A stretch of 7,191 bases of DNA from Methylobacterium sp. (GTDB lineage Bacteria; Pseudomonadota; Alphaproteobacteria; Rhizobiales; Beijerinckiaceae): NCBI GenBank assembly GCA_021154065.1, contig JAJKJG010000284.1, positions 1 through 7,191 on the forward strand, read 5' to 3'. The position numbers and the translations under genes were made by a program. The notes under the pieces were generated by a model, which was not told the DNA's origin, ran no database searches, and saw nothing but the letters and a program-made list of their open reading frames with translations. Below, one piece after another: positions 1-6,055 of the stretch. Position 1 is the stretch's first letter. Each line of letters opens with the position of its first letter.

Positions 1-357
1 CGCGGCGCCTCGATGACCTGGGGCTACACCGCGACGAAGAACGAGCGCGTGCCCGAATGCCTCGCCGTCATCGAGGCCGAGATCCTGCGGCTCAAGACCG
101 ACGGCCCGTCGGACGAGGAGCTTGCCAAGGCGAAGGACTACCTGACCGGCTCCTACGCGCTCGGCTTCGACACCTCGACCAAGATCGCCCACCAGCTCGC
201 CCAGGTCGCCTTCGAGGGCCTCGGCATCGACTACATCGCCCGCCGCAACAGCCTCGTCGCCGCGGTGACGCAAGCCGACATCGCCCGCGCCGCCGAGCGC
301 ACGCTCGGCGACGGCAAGCTCTTGGTGGTGGTCGCGGGGCGGCCGGTCGGGCTGTAG
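1..357 (+). CDS. M16 family zinc metallopeptidase-like protein, C-terminal fragment
   Basis: This is the last 118 codons of a gene that starts before the window and ends with TAG at 355-357; the frame is open to base 1, so the ATG at 13 is not taken as the start. The visible part matches the C-terminal lobe of M16 (pitrilysin/insulinase-like) peptidases: a stretch starting GASMTWGYTATKNERV, a helix with EAEILRLKTDG, the family-typical SDEELAKAKDYLTGSYALGFDT segment split over about residues 36-58, a helix rich in Ala/Gln, VTQADIARAAERTL, and a final strand LLVVVAGRP. The zinc-binding HxxEH motif lies in the N-terminal lobe, outside the window, so it cannot be said whether this is the catalytic or the non-catalytic partner. 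Alphaproteobacteria often carry two M16 genes in tandem in this neighbourhood; the one visible here would be the second. M16 proteins of this type are usually periplasmic or envelope-associated. Confidence 0.85.
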   Translation, partial: RGASMTWGYTATKNERVPECLAVIEAEILRLKTDGPSDEELAKAKDYLTGSYALGFDTSTKIAHQLAQVAFEGLGIDYIARRNSLVAAVTQADIARAAERTLGDGKLLVVVAGRPVGL

Positions 358-362
358 CGCTC

Positions 363-462
363 CTCACCCGCGTGAGCCGAGGGAGGGGGACCATGCGAAG
401 CATGGTGGAGGGGGCGCCGGCGCGGAACCTAGCGGCGCCACCGGGTTCGGGGTAAAACCCCG
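363..462. repeat. Intergenic hairpin-rich element, REP-like
   Basis: The spacer after the M16 gene holds several short perfect inverted repeats: CTCAC/GTGAG at 363-376 (4-nt loop), ACCATGC/GCATGGT at 390-406 (3-nt GAA loop), and CGGGGT/ACCCCG at 448-462 (3-nt AAA loop), with a weaker GAACC/GGTTC pair around 424-447. The middle part (GAGGGGGACCATGCGAAGC and onward, followed by GGTGGAGGGGG) looks like a dispersed repeat that I recall between genes in many alphaproteobacteria; this is memory, not a search. No T-run follows any of the hairpins, so none is a standard intrinsic terminator, although the element could still end or stabilise M16 transcripts. Confidence 0.5.
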
Positions 463-511
463 TCCAGATCGGAAGCGGCGCCCTGGCGCGCACCGCGCCG
501 GGACCTTTGAC

Positions 512-524
512 GAGGAGCGATGAG
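512..524 (+). promoter_or_regulatory. Ribosome binding site that selects the ATG at 525
   Basis: GAGGAG at 512-517 lies 7 nt before the ATG at 525, an ideal spacing. A second ATG at 520 is only 2 nt from the same purine run and is in another frame, and the in-frame TTG at 507 has no such site. The start of the RTX reading frame is therefore placed at 525. Confidence 0.65.
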
Positions 525-675
525 ATGGCAGCGCCGGTTCTCGGCGGCGATCGCGCGATCACGGTCGCCGAGGGCGGCACGGTCGCGGTGACGACCGCTG
601 ACCTTTCCGCGACCGACGCGGACAGCACCGATTCCGAGCTCGTCTACACGGTCAGCGGCGCCCGCGCACGGCACG

Positions 676-1290
676 GTGCTGAAGAGCGGCTCGGCGACGA
701 CGACATTCACGCAGGCGGACCTCGCCGCGAATGCGATCTCGTTTAGTCACGACGGCGGCGAGCTCGACGGCAGCTTCACGGTGTCGCTGACCGACGGAAG
801 CTCTCCGTCGCAGAGCGCGACCGTGAACGCCACCGTCAATCCGCATGTCAACGATGCGCCCGTGCTGACGGGTGACTTCACGCTGCCGCCCGTTCGCAAT
901 GGCTTCTTGGACTACATCTTGGACTCAGACCTATTTGCGAGCGATCCGGACAATACCCCCGCGCAGCTCATCTATACGGTCATCAACACATCCCATGGTC
1001 TGGTGCAGCACGATAATGGCATACATTTCACGGTCACGCACACGAGTTTCAGCCAGGCAAGGCTCAGCACCAGGGGGATGGCCGGACCAGACGGCGCCCT
1101 CTTCTTTAGACATGATGCCAGCGGTCTGGACGCCAGCTTCACGGTATCTTTGACCGATCGCATCGCGCCCGCTCAGATTGTTACGGTTGTCATGCCGGTC
1201 ATTCGCCCGACCGACATCGTCGCGGGTTTCCCCCTGGCTGTCGACGAGGACAGCCCGCCCGGAACACTCGTAGGCTACGTAACGGGTTAG
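676..1290 (+). CDS. Middle fragment of the split RTX protein (CSPG/cadherin repeats)
   Basis: This 204-codon open frame carries the end of cadherin-like repeat 1, all of repeat 2 and the beginning of the third. The two repeats share the pattern x(F/Y)xHDxxxLDxSFTVSLTD, seen once near residue 34 and again near residue 148 of the fragment, so they arose by duplication. Homologous coding sequence runs smoothly into it from the frame that starts at 525 and out of it into the frame that ends at 2441. The GTG at 676 has no ribosome binding site and is only the first possible start after the frameshift. The fragment is listed because an automatic annotation may call it as a separate gene; it is probably not one. 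GC is about 55% at 961-1080, well below the RTX part. Confidence 0.5.
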   Translation: MLKSGSATTTFTQADLAANAISFSHDGGELDGSFTVSLTDGSSPSQSATVNATVNPHVNDAPVLTGDFTLPPVRNGFLDYILDSDLFASDPDNTPAQLIYTVINTSHGLVQHDNGIHFTVTHTSFSQARLSTRGMAGPDGALFFRHDASGLDASFTVSLTDRIAPAQIVTVVMPVIRPTDIVAGFPLAVDEDSPPGTLVGYVTG

Positions 1291-1391
1291 AGCCCGGCAA
1301 TCCGGGCGATTTCACCTACTCGCTCGTCGACGATGCGGGGGCCCGCTTTCAGATCGGCCCCGGCGGTAAGATAACCGTCGGGACCGCGCCA

Positions 1392-2441
1392 GTGGATTTC
1401 GACCAAAGCCCATCCCAGACCATCGTGGTGCGGGTGACGGACATTGACCGGGCTTCATTCGACAAGGCCTTCACCATCACCATCAACGACACGAGCCCGG
1501 TGATTGTCGGGGGCGGTGGACCGGACACGCTCACCGGTGGGGCGTTCAACGACACGATCAATGGTGCGGGCGGCGACGACGTGCTGATCGGCGGCGGCGG
1601 CAATGACTACGTCACGAGCGGCGACGGGAATGACAAGGCCTTCGGCGAGGCCGGCAACGACACGCTCGTCGGCGCCGACGGAAACGACTATCTGAACGGC
1701 GGCGCCGATGACGACCTGATCGTCGGCAACGGCGGCGCCGACACGCTCATGGGCGACGCCGGGAACGACTACCTGAACGGCGGCGACGGCGACGACCTCC
1801 TCGTCGGCAACGACGGCACCGACACGCTCCTTGGCGACATCGGCAACGACTATCTCGACGGCGGCGCCGGCCCGGACACCCTGTTCGGCAATGCCGGCAA
1901 CGACACGGTGCTCGGCGGCGACGGCGAGGACTACGTCAACGGCGGCGACGGCGAGGACGTCGTCTTCGGCGGCGCCGGCAACGACACCGTCGTCGGCGAG
2001 AGCGGCAACGACGACATCAACGGCGAGACCGGCAACGACGTGGTGTTCGGCGGCGCCGGCAACGACACCGTGCTCGGCGCCGACGGCGACGACTACTTGG
2101 CCGGCGACGCCGGCGACGACAACCTTGCCGGCGGGATCGGCAACGACACGCTGTTTGCCGGCTCCGGCAGCGACTACCTGCAGGGCGACGCCGGCGACGA
2201 TATGTTCGTGTTCGAGGCGAGCTTCGGAACCAGCCTGATCATCGACTTCGAGATCGGCTCAGCCGCCCATCACGACGTCGTCCAGTTCAAGGGCGGCGTG
2301 TTCGCCAACCTCGCCGACGTGCTGGCGCACGCCGTGCAGGACGGCACCAACCTGGTGATCACGACCAACACCGGCGATACGCTCACGCTTGCGAACGTGC
2401 TCAAGGCGAATCTGACCGCCGACCATTTCGCCTTCGCGTAA
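1392..2441 (+). CDS. 3' fragment of the split RTX protein: calcium-binding repeats and secretion signal
   Basis: This 349-codon open frame holds the end of a cadherin-like domain (residues 1-35 or so), the 26 RTX nonapeptides and a C-terminal region like the export signal of type I substrates. Coding homology extends upstream of the GTG at 1392, in the same frame, back to about 1287 (PGNPGDFTYSLVDDAG and on), so 1392 is not the biological start; there is also no ribosome binding site before it. If the upstream frameshifts are real, this part would be translated only by accident. RTX repeats fold into a parallel beta-roll when calcium is bound after export. The composition is rich in Asp, Gly and Asn and lacks Cys, as usual in the family. 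Confidence 0.7.
   Translation: MDFDQSPSQTIVVRVTDIDRASFDKAFTITINDTSPVIVGGGGPDTLTGGAFNDTINGAGGDDVLIGGGGNDYVTSGDGNDKAFGEAGNDTLVGADGNDYLNGGADDDLIVGNGGADTLMGDAGNDYLNGGDGDDLLVGNDGTDTLLGDIGNDYLDGGAGPDTLFGNAGNDTVLGGDGEDYVNGGDGEDVVFGGAGNDTVVGESGNDDINGETGNDVVFGGAGNDTVLGADGDDYLAGDAGDDNLAGGIGNDTLFAGSGSDYLQGDAGDDMFVFEASFGTSLIIDFEIGSAAHHDVVQFKGGVFANLADVLAHAVQDGTNLVITTNTGDTLTLANVLKANLTADHFAFA
1509..2210 (+). repeat. 26 tandem RTX nonapeptide units (27 bp each)
   Basis: The region reads as 26 uninterrupted units of the GGxGxDxUx calcium-binding motif, exactly 702 bp without any indel. From unit 6 on (1644-2210) the units follow a strict order of three types: the first has DT(L/V)x, the second mostly DY(L/V)(N/D), the third D followed by two hydrophobic residues. 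This makes seven copies of an 81-bp, 27-residue super-repeat. A 26-nt identical block at 1965-1990 and 2046-2071, exactly 81 bp apart, supports this. The preceding units 3-5 fit as a degenerate eighth copy. Confidence 0.9.
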
Positions 2442-2482
2442 GGCGCCGAGGCCCTAGCCGCCATTCCGCGCCTCCCTTATGG

Positions 2483-2509
2483 TCCGCCGCCTGAAAATTT
2501 GGCGGAGAG
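2483..2509 (+). promoter_or_regulatory. pgi ribosome binding site within a small hairpin
   Basis: GGAGAG at 2504-2509 is the ribosome binding site for the ATG at 2513. Just upstream, TCCGCC (2483-2488) or CCGCC (2487-2491) can pair with GGCGG(A) at 2501-2506, with an A/T-rich loop (TGAAAATTT). Pairing would cover part of the site. The structure is short, so a regulatory role is only a possibility. A TATGGT at 2478-2483 could be a weak -10 box but no convincing -35 partner is seen. Confidence 0.4.
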
Positions 2510-2512
2510 AGC

Positions 2513-3832
2513 ATGGCCCTGCAACAGTCGATCGATCTCGCGCTCGCCGCGAACATCGGCGAGGCCGGGTTGCCGCAGACGGCGCTCGACGCGGCGCGGG
2601 CCGGCGTCGCGAGCGCCGCGAAGCGCCTCGCCGAGGACGACGCGGGCGGGCGCCTGCCGCTCCTTGGCCTGCCGGGCACGACCGACGACCTCGACGCGAT
2701 CCGCGCTGCCGCGGCGCGGCTCCGGGACGGCGCCACGGACGTCGTCTTCCTCGGCACCGGCGGATCGAGCCTCGGCGGCCAGACGCTGGCGCAGCTCGCG
2801 GACTACGCCGTGCCGGGCCTCGGGCGCTTCGCCGATGCGCCGCGGGTGCATTTCCTCGACAACCTCGACCCTCAGACCTTCGGCGGCCTCCTCGAGCGCC
2901 TGCCGCTTGCGACCTCGCGCTTCGTCGCGATCTCGAAATCCGGCGGCACCGGCGAGACCCTGATGCAGGCGATCGCCGTGCTCTCCGCGCTCGACAAGGC
3001 GGGCTTTCGCGCCCGCGCCGGCGAGCTCTTCCTCGGCCTGTCCGAGCCGCGCCGCGAGGGCGCCCGGAACGGCCTGCGCGACCTCCTCGAGCCCGAGGGC
3101 GTCGCCTTTCTCGACCATCACACCGGCATCGGCGGGCGCTATTCGGTCCTGACCAATGTCGGCCTCCTGCCGGCCGCCGTCCTCGGGCTCGACATCGGCG
3201 CGATCCGCGCCGGCGCCGCCGACGCCTACGCTCCTCTCCGCTCCGGCGCGGCCGGCGATGCCCCGGCGGCGGCGGGCGCGGCGCTCAACCTCGCCTTCGC
3301 CATGGAGGGCAAGGCGATCACCGTGCTCATGGCCTATGCCGACCGGCTTGAGCGCTTCACGCGCTGGTGGGTGCAGCTCTGGGCCGAGAGTCTCGGCAAG
3401 GACGGCAAGGGCTCGCAGCCGGTGGCGGCGATCGGGCCGGTCGACCAGCACTCGCAGCAGCAGCTCTATCTTGCCGGGCCGAACGACAAGCTGTTCACCG
3501 TGCTCACCGTCGCGGCGGCAGGGCAGGGGCCTGAGATCGACGCCGAGCTCGCGCGGCGCGCCGGCGAGCCGGGCTTTGCCGGGCGCCGCATCGGCGACCT
3601 CGTCGCGGCGCAAGGCCGCGCCACCGCCGACACGCTGGCGAAGAACGGCCGCCCGACCCGGCGCCTGCATGTCGAGCGCCTCGACGAGCGCACGATCGGC
3701 GAGCTCGTGATGCATTTCATGCTCGAGACCATCCTGACCGGCTACGCGCTCGGCATCGATCCGTTCGACCAGCCGGCGGTCGAGGAGGGCAAGGTCCTGG
3801 CGAAGCGGTATCTGGCGGAGGCGAAGGGATGA
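2513..3832 (+). CDS. pgi: Glucose-6-phosphate isomerase
   Basis: The cytoplasmic enzyme interconverts glucose 6-phosphate and fructose 6-phosphate, linking gluconeogenesis, the Entner-Doudoroff and pentose phosphate routes and the supply of sugar phosphates for polysaccharides. The 439-residue product shows the family's sites in order: GTGGSSLGG (81-89) and SKSGGTGET (141-149) of the phosphate-binding SIS domains; [12 protein letters not shown] (207-218), the first PROSITE-type signature; AESLGK with the catalytic Glu292; QHSQQQ with His313; and the C-terminal signature [11 protein letters not shown] with the active-site Lys427. It is about 100 residues shorter than the E. coli enzyme, as is usual for the compact bacterial form; all catalytic positions are kept. 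The start is fixed by GGAGAG ahead of ATG 2513. It is 71 bp downstream of the RTX gene and 133 bp before mutL. High-GC shadows on the other strand across this gene are not genes. Confidence 0.95.
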   Translation: MALQQSIDLALAANIGEAGLPQTALDAARAGVASAAKRLAEDDAGGRLPLLGLPGTTDDLDAIRAAAARLRDGATDVVFLGTGGSSLGGQTLAQLADYAVPGLGRFADAPRVHFLDNLDPQTFGGLLERLPLATSRFVAISKSGGTGETLMQAIAVLSALDKAGFRARAGELFLGLSEPRREGARNGLRDLLEPEGVAFLDHHTGIGGRYSVLTNVGLLPAAVLGLDIGAIRAGAADAYAPLRSGAAGDAPAAAGAALNLAFAMEGKAITVLMAYADRLERFTRWWVQLWAESLGKDGKGSQPVAAIGPVDQHSQQQLYLAGPNDKLFTVLTVAAAGQGPEIDAELARRAGEPGFAGRRIGDLVAAQGRATADTLAKNGRPTRRLHVERLDERTIGELVMHFMLETILTGYALGIDPFDQPAVEEGKVLAKRYLAEAKG

Positions 3833-3872
3833 CAAGGGCGCGGCGACGCGAGCGTTGCCCATCATCGTCCGG

Positions 3873-3920
3873 GATGACGCGCATCAGCGCGCATCATCGT
3901 CGGGGTTTTGGCGCGTCATC
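3873..3920. repeat. Inverted repeat in the pgi-mutL spacer
   Basis: GATGACGCGC at 3873-3882 and GCGCGTCATC at 3911-3920 are a perfect 10-bp inverted pair around a 28-nt centre. The same spacer repeats ATCATCGTC at 3861-3869 and 3893-3901, with the variants GTCATCGTC at 3915-3923 and ATCATCGAC at 3927-3935. GGGGTTTTGG at 3902-3911 contains only four T, so this is not a typical terminator, but a hairpin here could end pgi transcription. Confidence 0.4.
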
Positions 3921-3951
3921 GTCGGCATCATCGACGCCGCGCCGGGCCGCG

Positions 3952-3965
3952 GCGAGGCGCCTCGC
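3952..3965 (+). promoter_or_regulatory. 14-bp palindrome over the mutL ribosome binding region
   Basis: GCGAGGCGCCTCGC is a perfect palindrome directly before the ATG at 3966. It includes GCGAGG, the only purine-rich stretch that could serve as a ribosome binding site (weak). As RNA it could form a 5-bp stem with a GCGC loop and hide that site. In such GC-rich DNA it may be chance. Confidence 0.35.
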
Positions 3966-5804
3966 ATGACCTTCGTCCGCCGCCTCGACCCCGTCCTCGT
4001 CGACCGCATCGCGGCGGGCGAAGTGGTCGAGCGCCCGGCGGCGGCGGTGAAGGAATTGGTCGAGAACGCGATCGACGCCGGCGCCGGCGCGATCGAGGTC
4101 ACGGTCGAGGGCGGCGGACGCCGGCTCATCCGCGTCGTCGACGACGGCGCCGGCATGTCCCCTCGGGACCTCGAGCTCGCGGTCGAGCGGCACGCCACCT
4201 CGAAGCTCGCCGACGGCGACCTGTCGCGCATCGGCACGCTCGGCTTTCGCGGCGAGGCGCTGCCCTCGATCGGTGCCGTGGCGCGGCTTTCGATCACGAC
4301 CCGCACCGCCGACGCCCCGACCGGGGCGGCGATCGTGGTAGAGGCCGGGGCGAAATCGCCGGTGCGGCCGGCGCCGTCGACGAAGGGCACGCGGGTCGAG
4401 GTCGCCGAGCTCTTCGCCGCGACGCCGGCGCGGCTCAAGTTCCTCAAATCCGACCGGGCCGAGGCGCAGGCGGTCGCCGAGGTCGTGCGCCGGCTTGCCG
4501 TGGCGCACCCGCAGATCCGCTTCTCGCTCTCAGGCGACCACCTGACCGCGACGACCTATCCGCCGGAGGCCGATGGCGAGCACGGGCTCGCGCGCCGCGC
4601 GGCGCGCGTGCTCGGCGCCGATTTCGCCGCCAATGCCGTGCCGGTCGACCAGGCCCGCGAGAATTTGCGCCTGTTCGGCGAGATCGGGCTGCCGACCTAT
4701 CACCGCGGCACCTCGGGCCACATCCATTTCGTCGTCAACGGCCGGCCGGTGCGCGACCGGCTGCTGCTCGGCGCCGTGCGCGGCGCCTATGCCGACGTGA
4801 TGCATTCGGACCGTCACCCGGTGCTGGCGCTGTTCATCCAATGCGACCCGGCGATCGTCGACGTCAACGTCCATCCGGCAAAGACCGAGGTCCGCTTCCG
4901 CGATCCGGCGCTCATGCGCTCGCTCGTCGTCAGCGCGCTGCGCGACGCGCTCGCCCGCGCCGGCTTTCGCGCCGCGACGAGCGGCGGCGCCCGCACCCTC
5001 GACGCGCTGCGCCCGGGGATCGGCGCGCCGCCGCGCCCCGGCCTCGTCGCCAATCGCGTGCCGCCGGCAAGGCCTTCGCCGGCCTTCGCCGGCTGGCAGG
5101 CGCCCGCCGAGACCGCGACGCTCGAGCGGCCGCCGGGCCTCGCCGAGCCGGAGCAGGCGGCGTTTACTGCCTTTTCGCCCTCGGCCGACGTGCGCGCGCT
5201 CCTCGGGCAGGCCGAGCCCGCCGACGCCCCGCTCGGCGCCGCGCGGGCGCAGGTCCACGGCACCTACATCGTCGCGCAGACGCAGGACGGCATCGTCATC
5301 GTCGACCAGCACGCCGCCCACGAGCGCCTCGTCTACGAGCGCCTGAAGCGCGAGCGCGCGACGGCCGGGATCGCGCGCCAGCTGCTCCTCATCCCCGAGG
5401 TCGTCGACCTCGATCCGGTCGACGCCGAGCGGCTCCTCGCCGAGGCGGAGGCGCTCGACCGGCTCGGCCTCGGGCTCGAAAGCTTCGGGGCCGGCGCCGT
5501 GCTCGTGCGCGAGGTGCCCTCCTCGCTCGCCGGCGGGCGCATCAAGGCGCTCGTCCAGGACGTCGCCGACGCGCTCGCCGAATGGGACGCCGCGGCCCCG
5601 CTCGAGGAGCGGCTCGACGCCGTGCTCTCGCGCATGGCCTGCCACGGCTCGGTCCGCGCCGGGCGGCGGCTCAAGCCCGAGGAGATGAACGCGCTCCTGC
5701 GCGAGATGGAGGCGACGCCGCTCTCCGGCCAATGCAACCACGGCCGCCCGACCTACGTCGAGCTCAAGCTCGCCGACATCGAGAGGCTGTTCGGGCGGCG
5801 GTGA
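3966..5804 (+). CDS. mutL: DNA mismatch repair protein MutL (endonuclease type)
   Basis: MutL couples mismatch recognition by MutS to strand removal. The 612-residue product has an N-terminal GHKL ATPase domain: Glu30 and Asn34 in [19 protein letters not shown] (59-64), TLGFRGEAL (91-99), KGTRVEV (140-146), and the NVHPAK loop with Lys306. A Pro/Ala-rich linker (about 340-425) leads to the C-terminal dimerisation and nuclease domain, with [12 protein letters not shown] (447-458), ACH (558-560) and [12 protein letters not shown] (589-600), the metal-binding motifs of MutL proteins that nick DNA themselves. Such MutLs occur in bacteria without MutH. The frame is open upstream to 3855, but the family starts with a short lead before [20 protein letters not shown], so ATG 3966 is chosen; the extra upstream residues would be non-conserved spacer. 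The gene is followed by a low-GC insert rather than directly by rsmD. Confidence 0.96.
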   Translation: MTFVRRLDPVLVDRIAAGEVVERPAAAVKELVENAIDAGAGAIEVTVEGGGRRLIRVVDDGAGMSPRDLELAVERHATSKLADGDLSRIGTLGFRGEALPSIGAVARLSITTRTADAPTGAAIVVEAGAKSPVRPAPSTKGTRVEVAELFAATPARLKFLKSDRAEAQAVAEVVRRLAVAHPQIRFSLSGDHLTATTYPPEADGEHGLARRAARVLGADFAANAVPVDQARENLRLFGEIGLPTYHRGTSGHIHFVVNGRPVRDRLLLGAVRGAYADVMHSDRHPVLALFIQCDPAIVDVNVHPAKTEVRFRDPALMRSLVVSALRDALARAGFRAATSGGARTLDALRPGIGAPPRPGLVANRVPPARPSPAFAGWQAPAETATLERPPGLAEPEQAAFTAFSPSADVRALLGQAEPADAPLGAARAQVHGTYIVAQTQDGIVIVDQHAAHERLVYERLKRERATAGIARQLLLIPEVVDLDPVDAERLLAEAEALDRLGLGLESFGAGAVLVREVPSSLAGGRIKALVQDVADALAEWDAAAPLEERLDAVLSRMACHGSVRAGRRLKPEEMNALLREMEATPLSGQCNHGRPTYVELKLADIERLFGRR

Positions 5805-5836
5805 GTCGTAGTCTCGCGTCCCATTCAGCTGCGGTG

Positions 5837-5842
5837 TATAGA
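5837..5842 (+). promoter_or_regulatory. Putative -10 box of a leaderless promoter for the AbrB-like gene
   Basis: TATAGA, preceded by GTG, stands 6 nt before the ATG at 5849, in a 44-bp spacer after mutL. A transcript starting at the usual distance from this box would begin at or next to the ATG. No Shine-Dalgarno-like sequence lies before the ATG, which fits leaderless translation. No good -35 hexamer is seen near 5814-5819 (TCGCGT), so the call rests on the -10 box and its position. Confidence 0.4.
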
Positions 5843-5848
5843 ACGACC

Positions 5849-6055
5849 ATGCGTTGCAAGGTCATCCGAATCGGCAGGTCCAAGGGTGTGCGCCTACCGA
5901 AGGCTGTACTCGCCAAGACCGGCATCACAAGCGACGTCGAGATAGGATTGGAGGGTCGTCGCATCGTACTGATGCGTCCGGGATGGAAGCCCGGCGGGGG
6001 CGCGGACGAATCCGGAGACGAATCGAATGAGCTTGAACACAAGGTCAGACCTTAA
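5849..6055 (+). CDS. AbrB/MazE/SpoVT-fold small DNA-binding protein, antitoxin-like
   Basis: A 68-residue protein whose first 45 residues fit the swapped-hairpin AbrB/MazE fold: CKVIRIGRSKGVRLPKAVL (3-21) is the classic strand-loop 'GxSxxxRxPK' DNA-binding segment, followed by a helix, TSDVEIGLEGRRIVLMRP (27-44) and an acidic tail (GADESGDESNELEH, 51-64) like the toxin-binding tails of MazE-type antitoxins. Such proteins dimerise and repress their own operon. ATG 5849 is chosen because the fold begins right there; reading frame upstream of it is mutL shadow. Its last 29 bp overlap the next gene, suggesting coupled translation. No MazF/PemK, VapC or other known toxin gene adjoins it. GC is clearly below that of mutL, which suggests acquisition by transfer. 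The fold assignment is firm; a toxin-antitoxin role is inference. Confidence 0.8.
   Translation: MRCKVIRIGRSKGVRLPKAVLAKTGITSDVEIGLEGRRIVLMRPGWKPGGGADESGDESNELEHKVRP
6014..6018 (+). promoter_or_regulatory. Ribosome binding site of the winged-helix gene, inside the AbrB-like gene
   Basis: GGAGA lies 8 nt before the ATG at 6027, within the coding sequence for the acidic tail of the AbrB-like protein. This supports the 6027 start and the overlapping two-gene arrangement. Confidence 0.6.

Larger units (their letters stand above)
525..2441 (+). pseudogene. RTX-type cadherin-like secreted protein, frame broken twice
   Basis: Reconstructed across two frameshifts this is one protein of about 638 residues, likely exported by a type I secretion system and binding calcium outside the cell. 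Order: CSPG/cadherin_3-like repeat 1 (about residues 1-108), with LSATDADS, LVYTVSG and ISFSHDGGELDGSFTVSLTDG; repeat 2 (about 110-220), with LFASDPDN, LIYTV and FRHDASGLDASFTVSLTD; a cadherin-like part (about 240-325) starting VDEDSPPGTLVGYVTG and continuing PGNPGDFTYSLVDD; 26 RTX nonapeptides (329-562); and a C-terminal secretion-like segment (563-638) with LIIDFEIG and DTLTLANVL. There is no N-terminal signal peptide, which fits C-terminal type I export. Frame 3 runs from 525 to about 659, frame 1 from about 661 to 1287 and frame 3 again to TAA at 2439-2441. Removing one C from the CCC at 661-663 gives a smooth VSGAAHGTVLKSG; adding one base at 1285-1286 gives VTGLEPGNPGD. No type I transporter genes are in the window. 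It could be a young pseudogene or an intact gene with two sequencing errors. Confidence 0.75.

Noticed and set aside
448..462. Intrinsic terminator for the M16 gene
   Set aside because: The stem is only 6 bp and no T-run follows it.
466..475. AGATCGGAAG, identical to the first 10 bases of a common sequencing adapter
   Set aside because: The match stops after 10 bases and the flanks are normal GC-rich spacer; a chance match is more likely than adapter contamination.
1509..2210. CRISPR array because of regular repeat spacing
   Set aside because: Units are contiguous 27-bp coding repeats with a codon-based pattern and no spacers; they are RTX nonapeptides.
2477..3865. 462-codon open frame on the minus strand opposite pgi
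   Set aside because: It is a high-GC shadow: composition dominated by Arg, Ala, Glu and Gly, no recognisable domain, and pgi on the other strand is fully conserved.
4530..5741. 403-codon open frame on the minus strand opposite mutL
   Set aside because: Shadow of mutL with no domain pattern; MutL motifs on the plus strand are complete.
3908..6055. 715-codon plus-strand frame through mutL
   Set aside because: All but the end is an Arg/Pro-rich shadow of mutL. Only its last 68 codons are real, as the AbrB-like gene starting at 5849.
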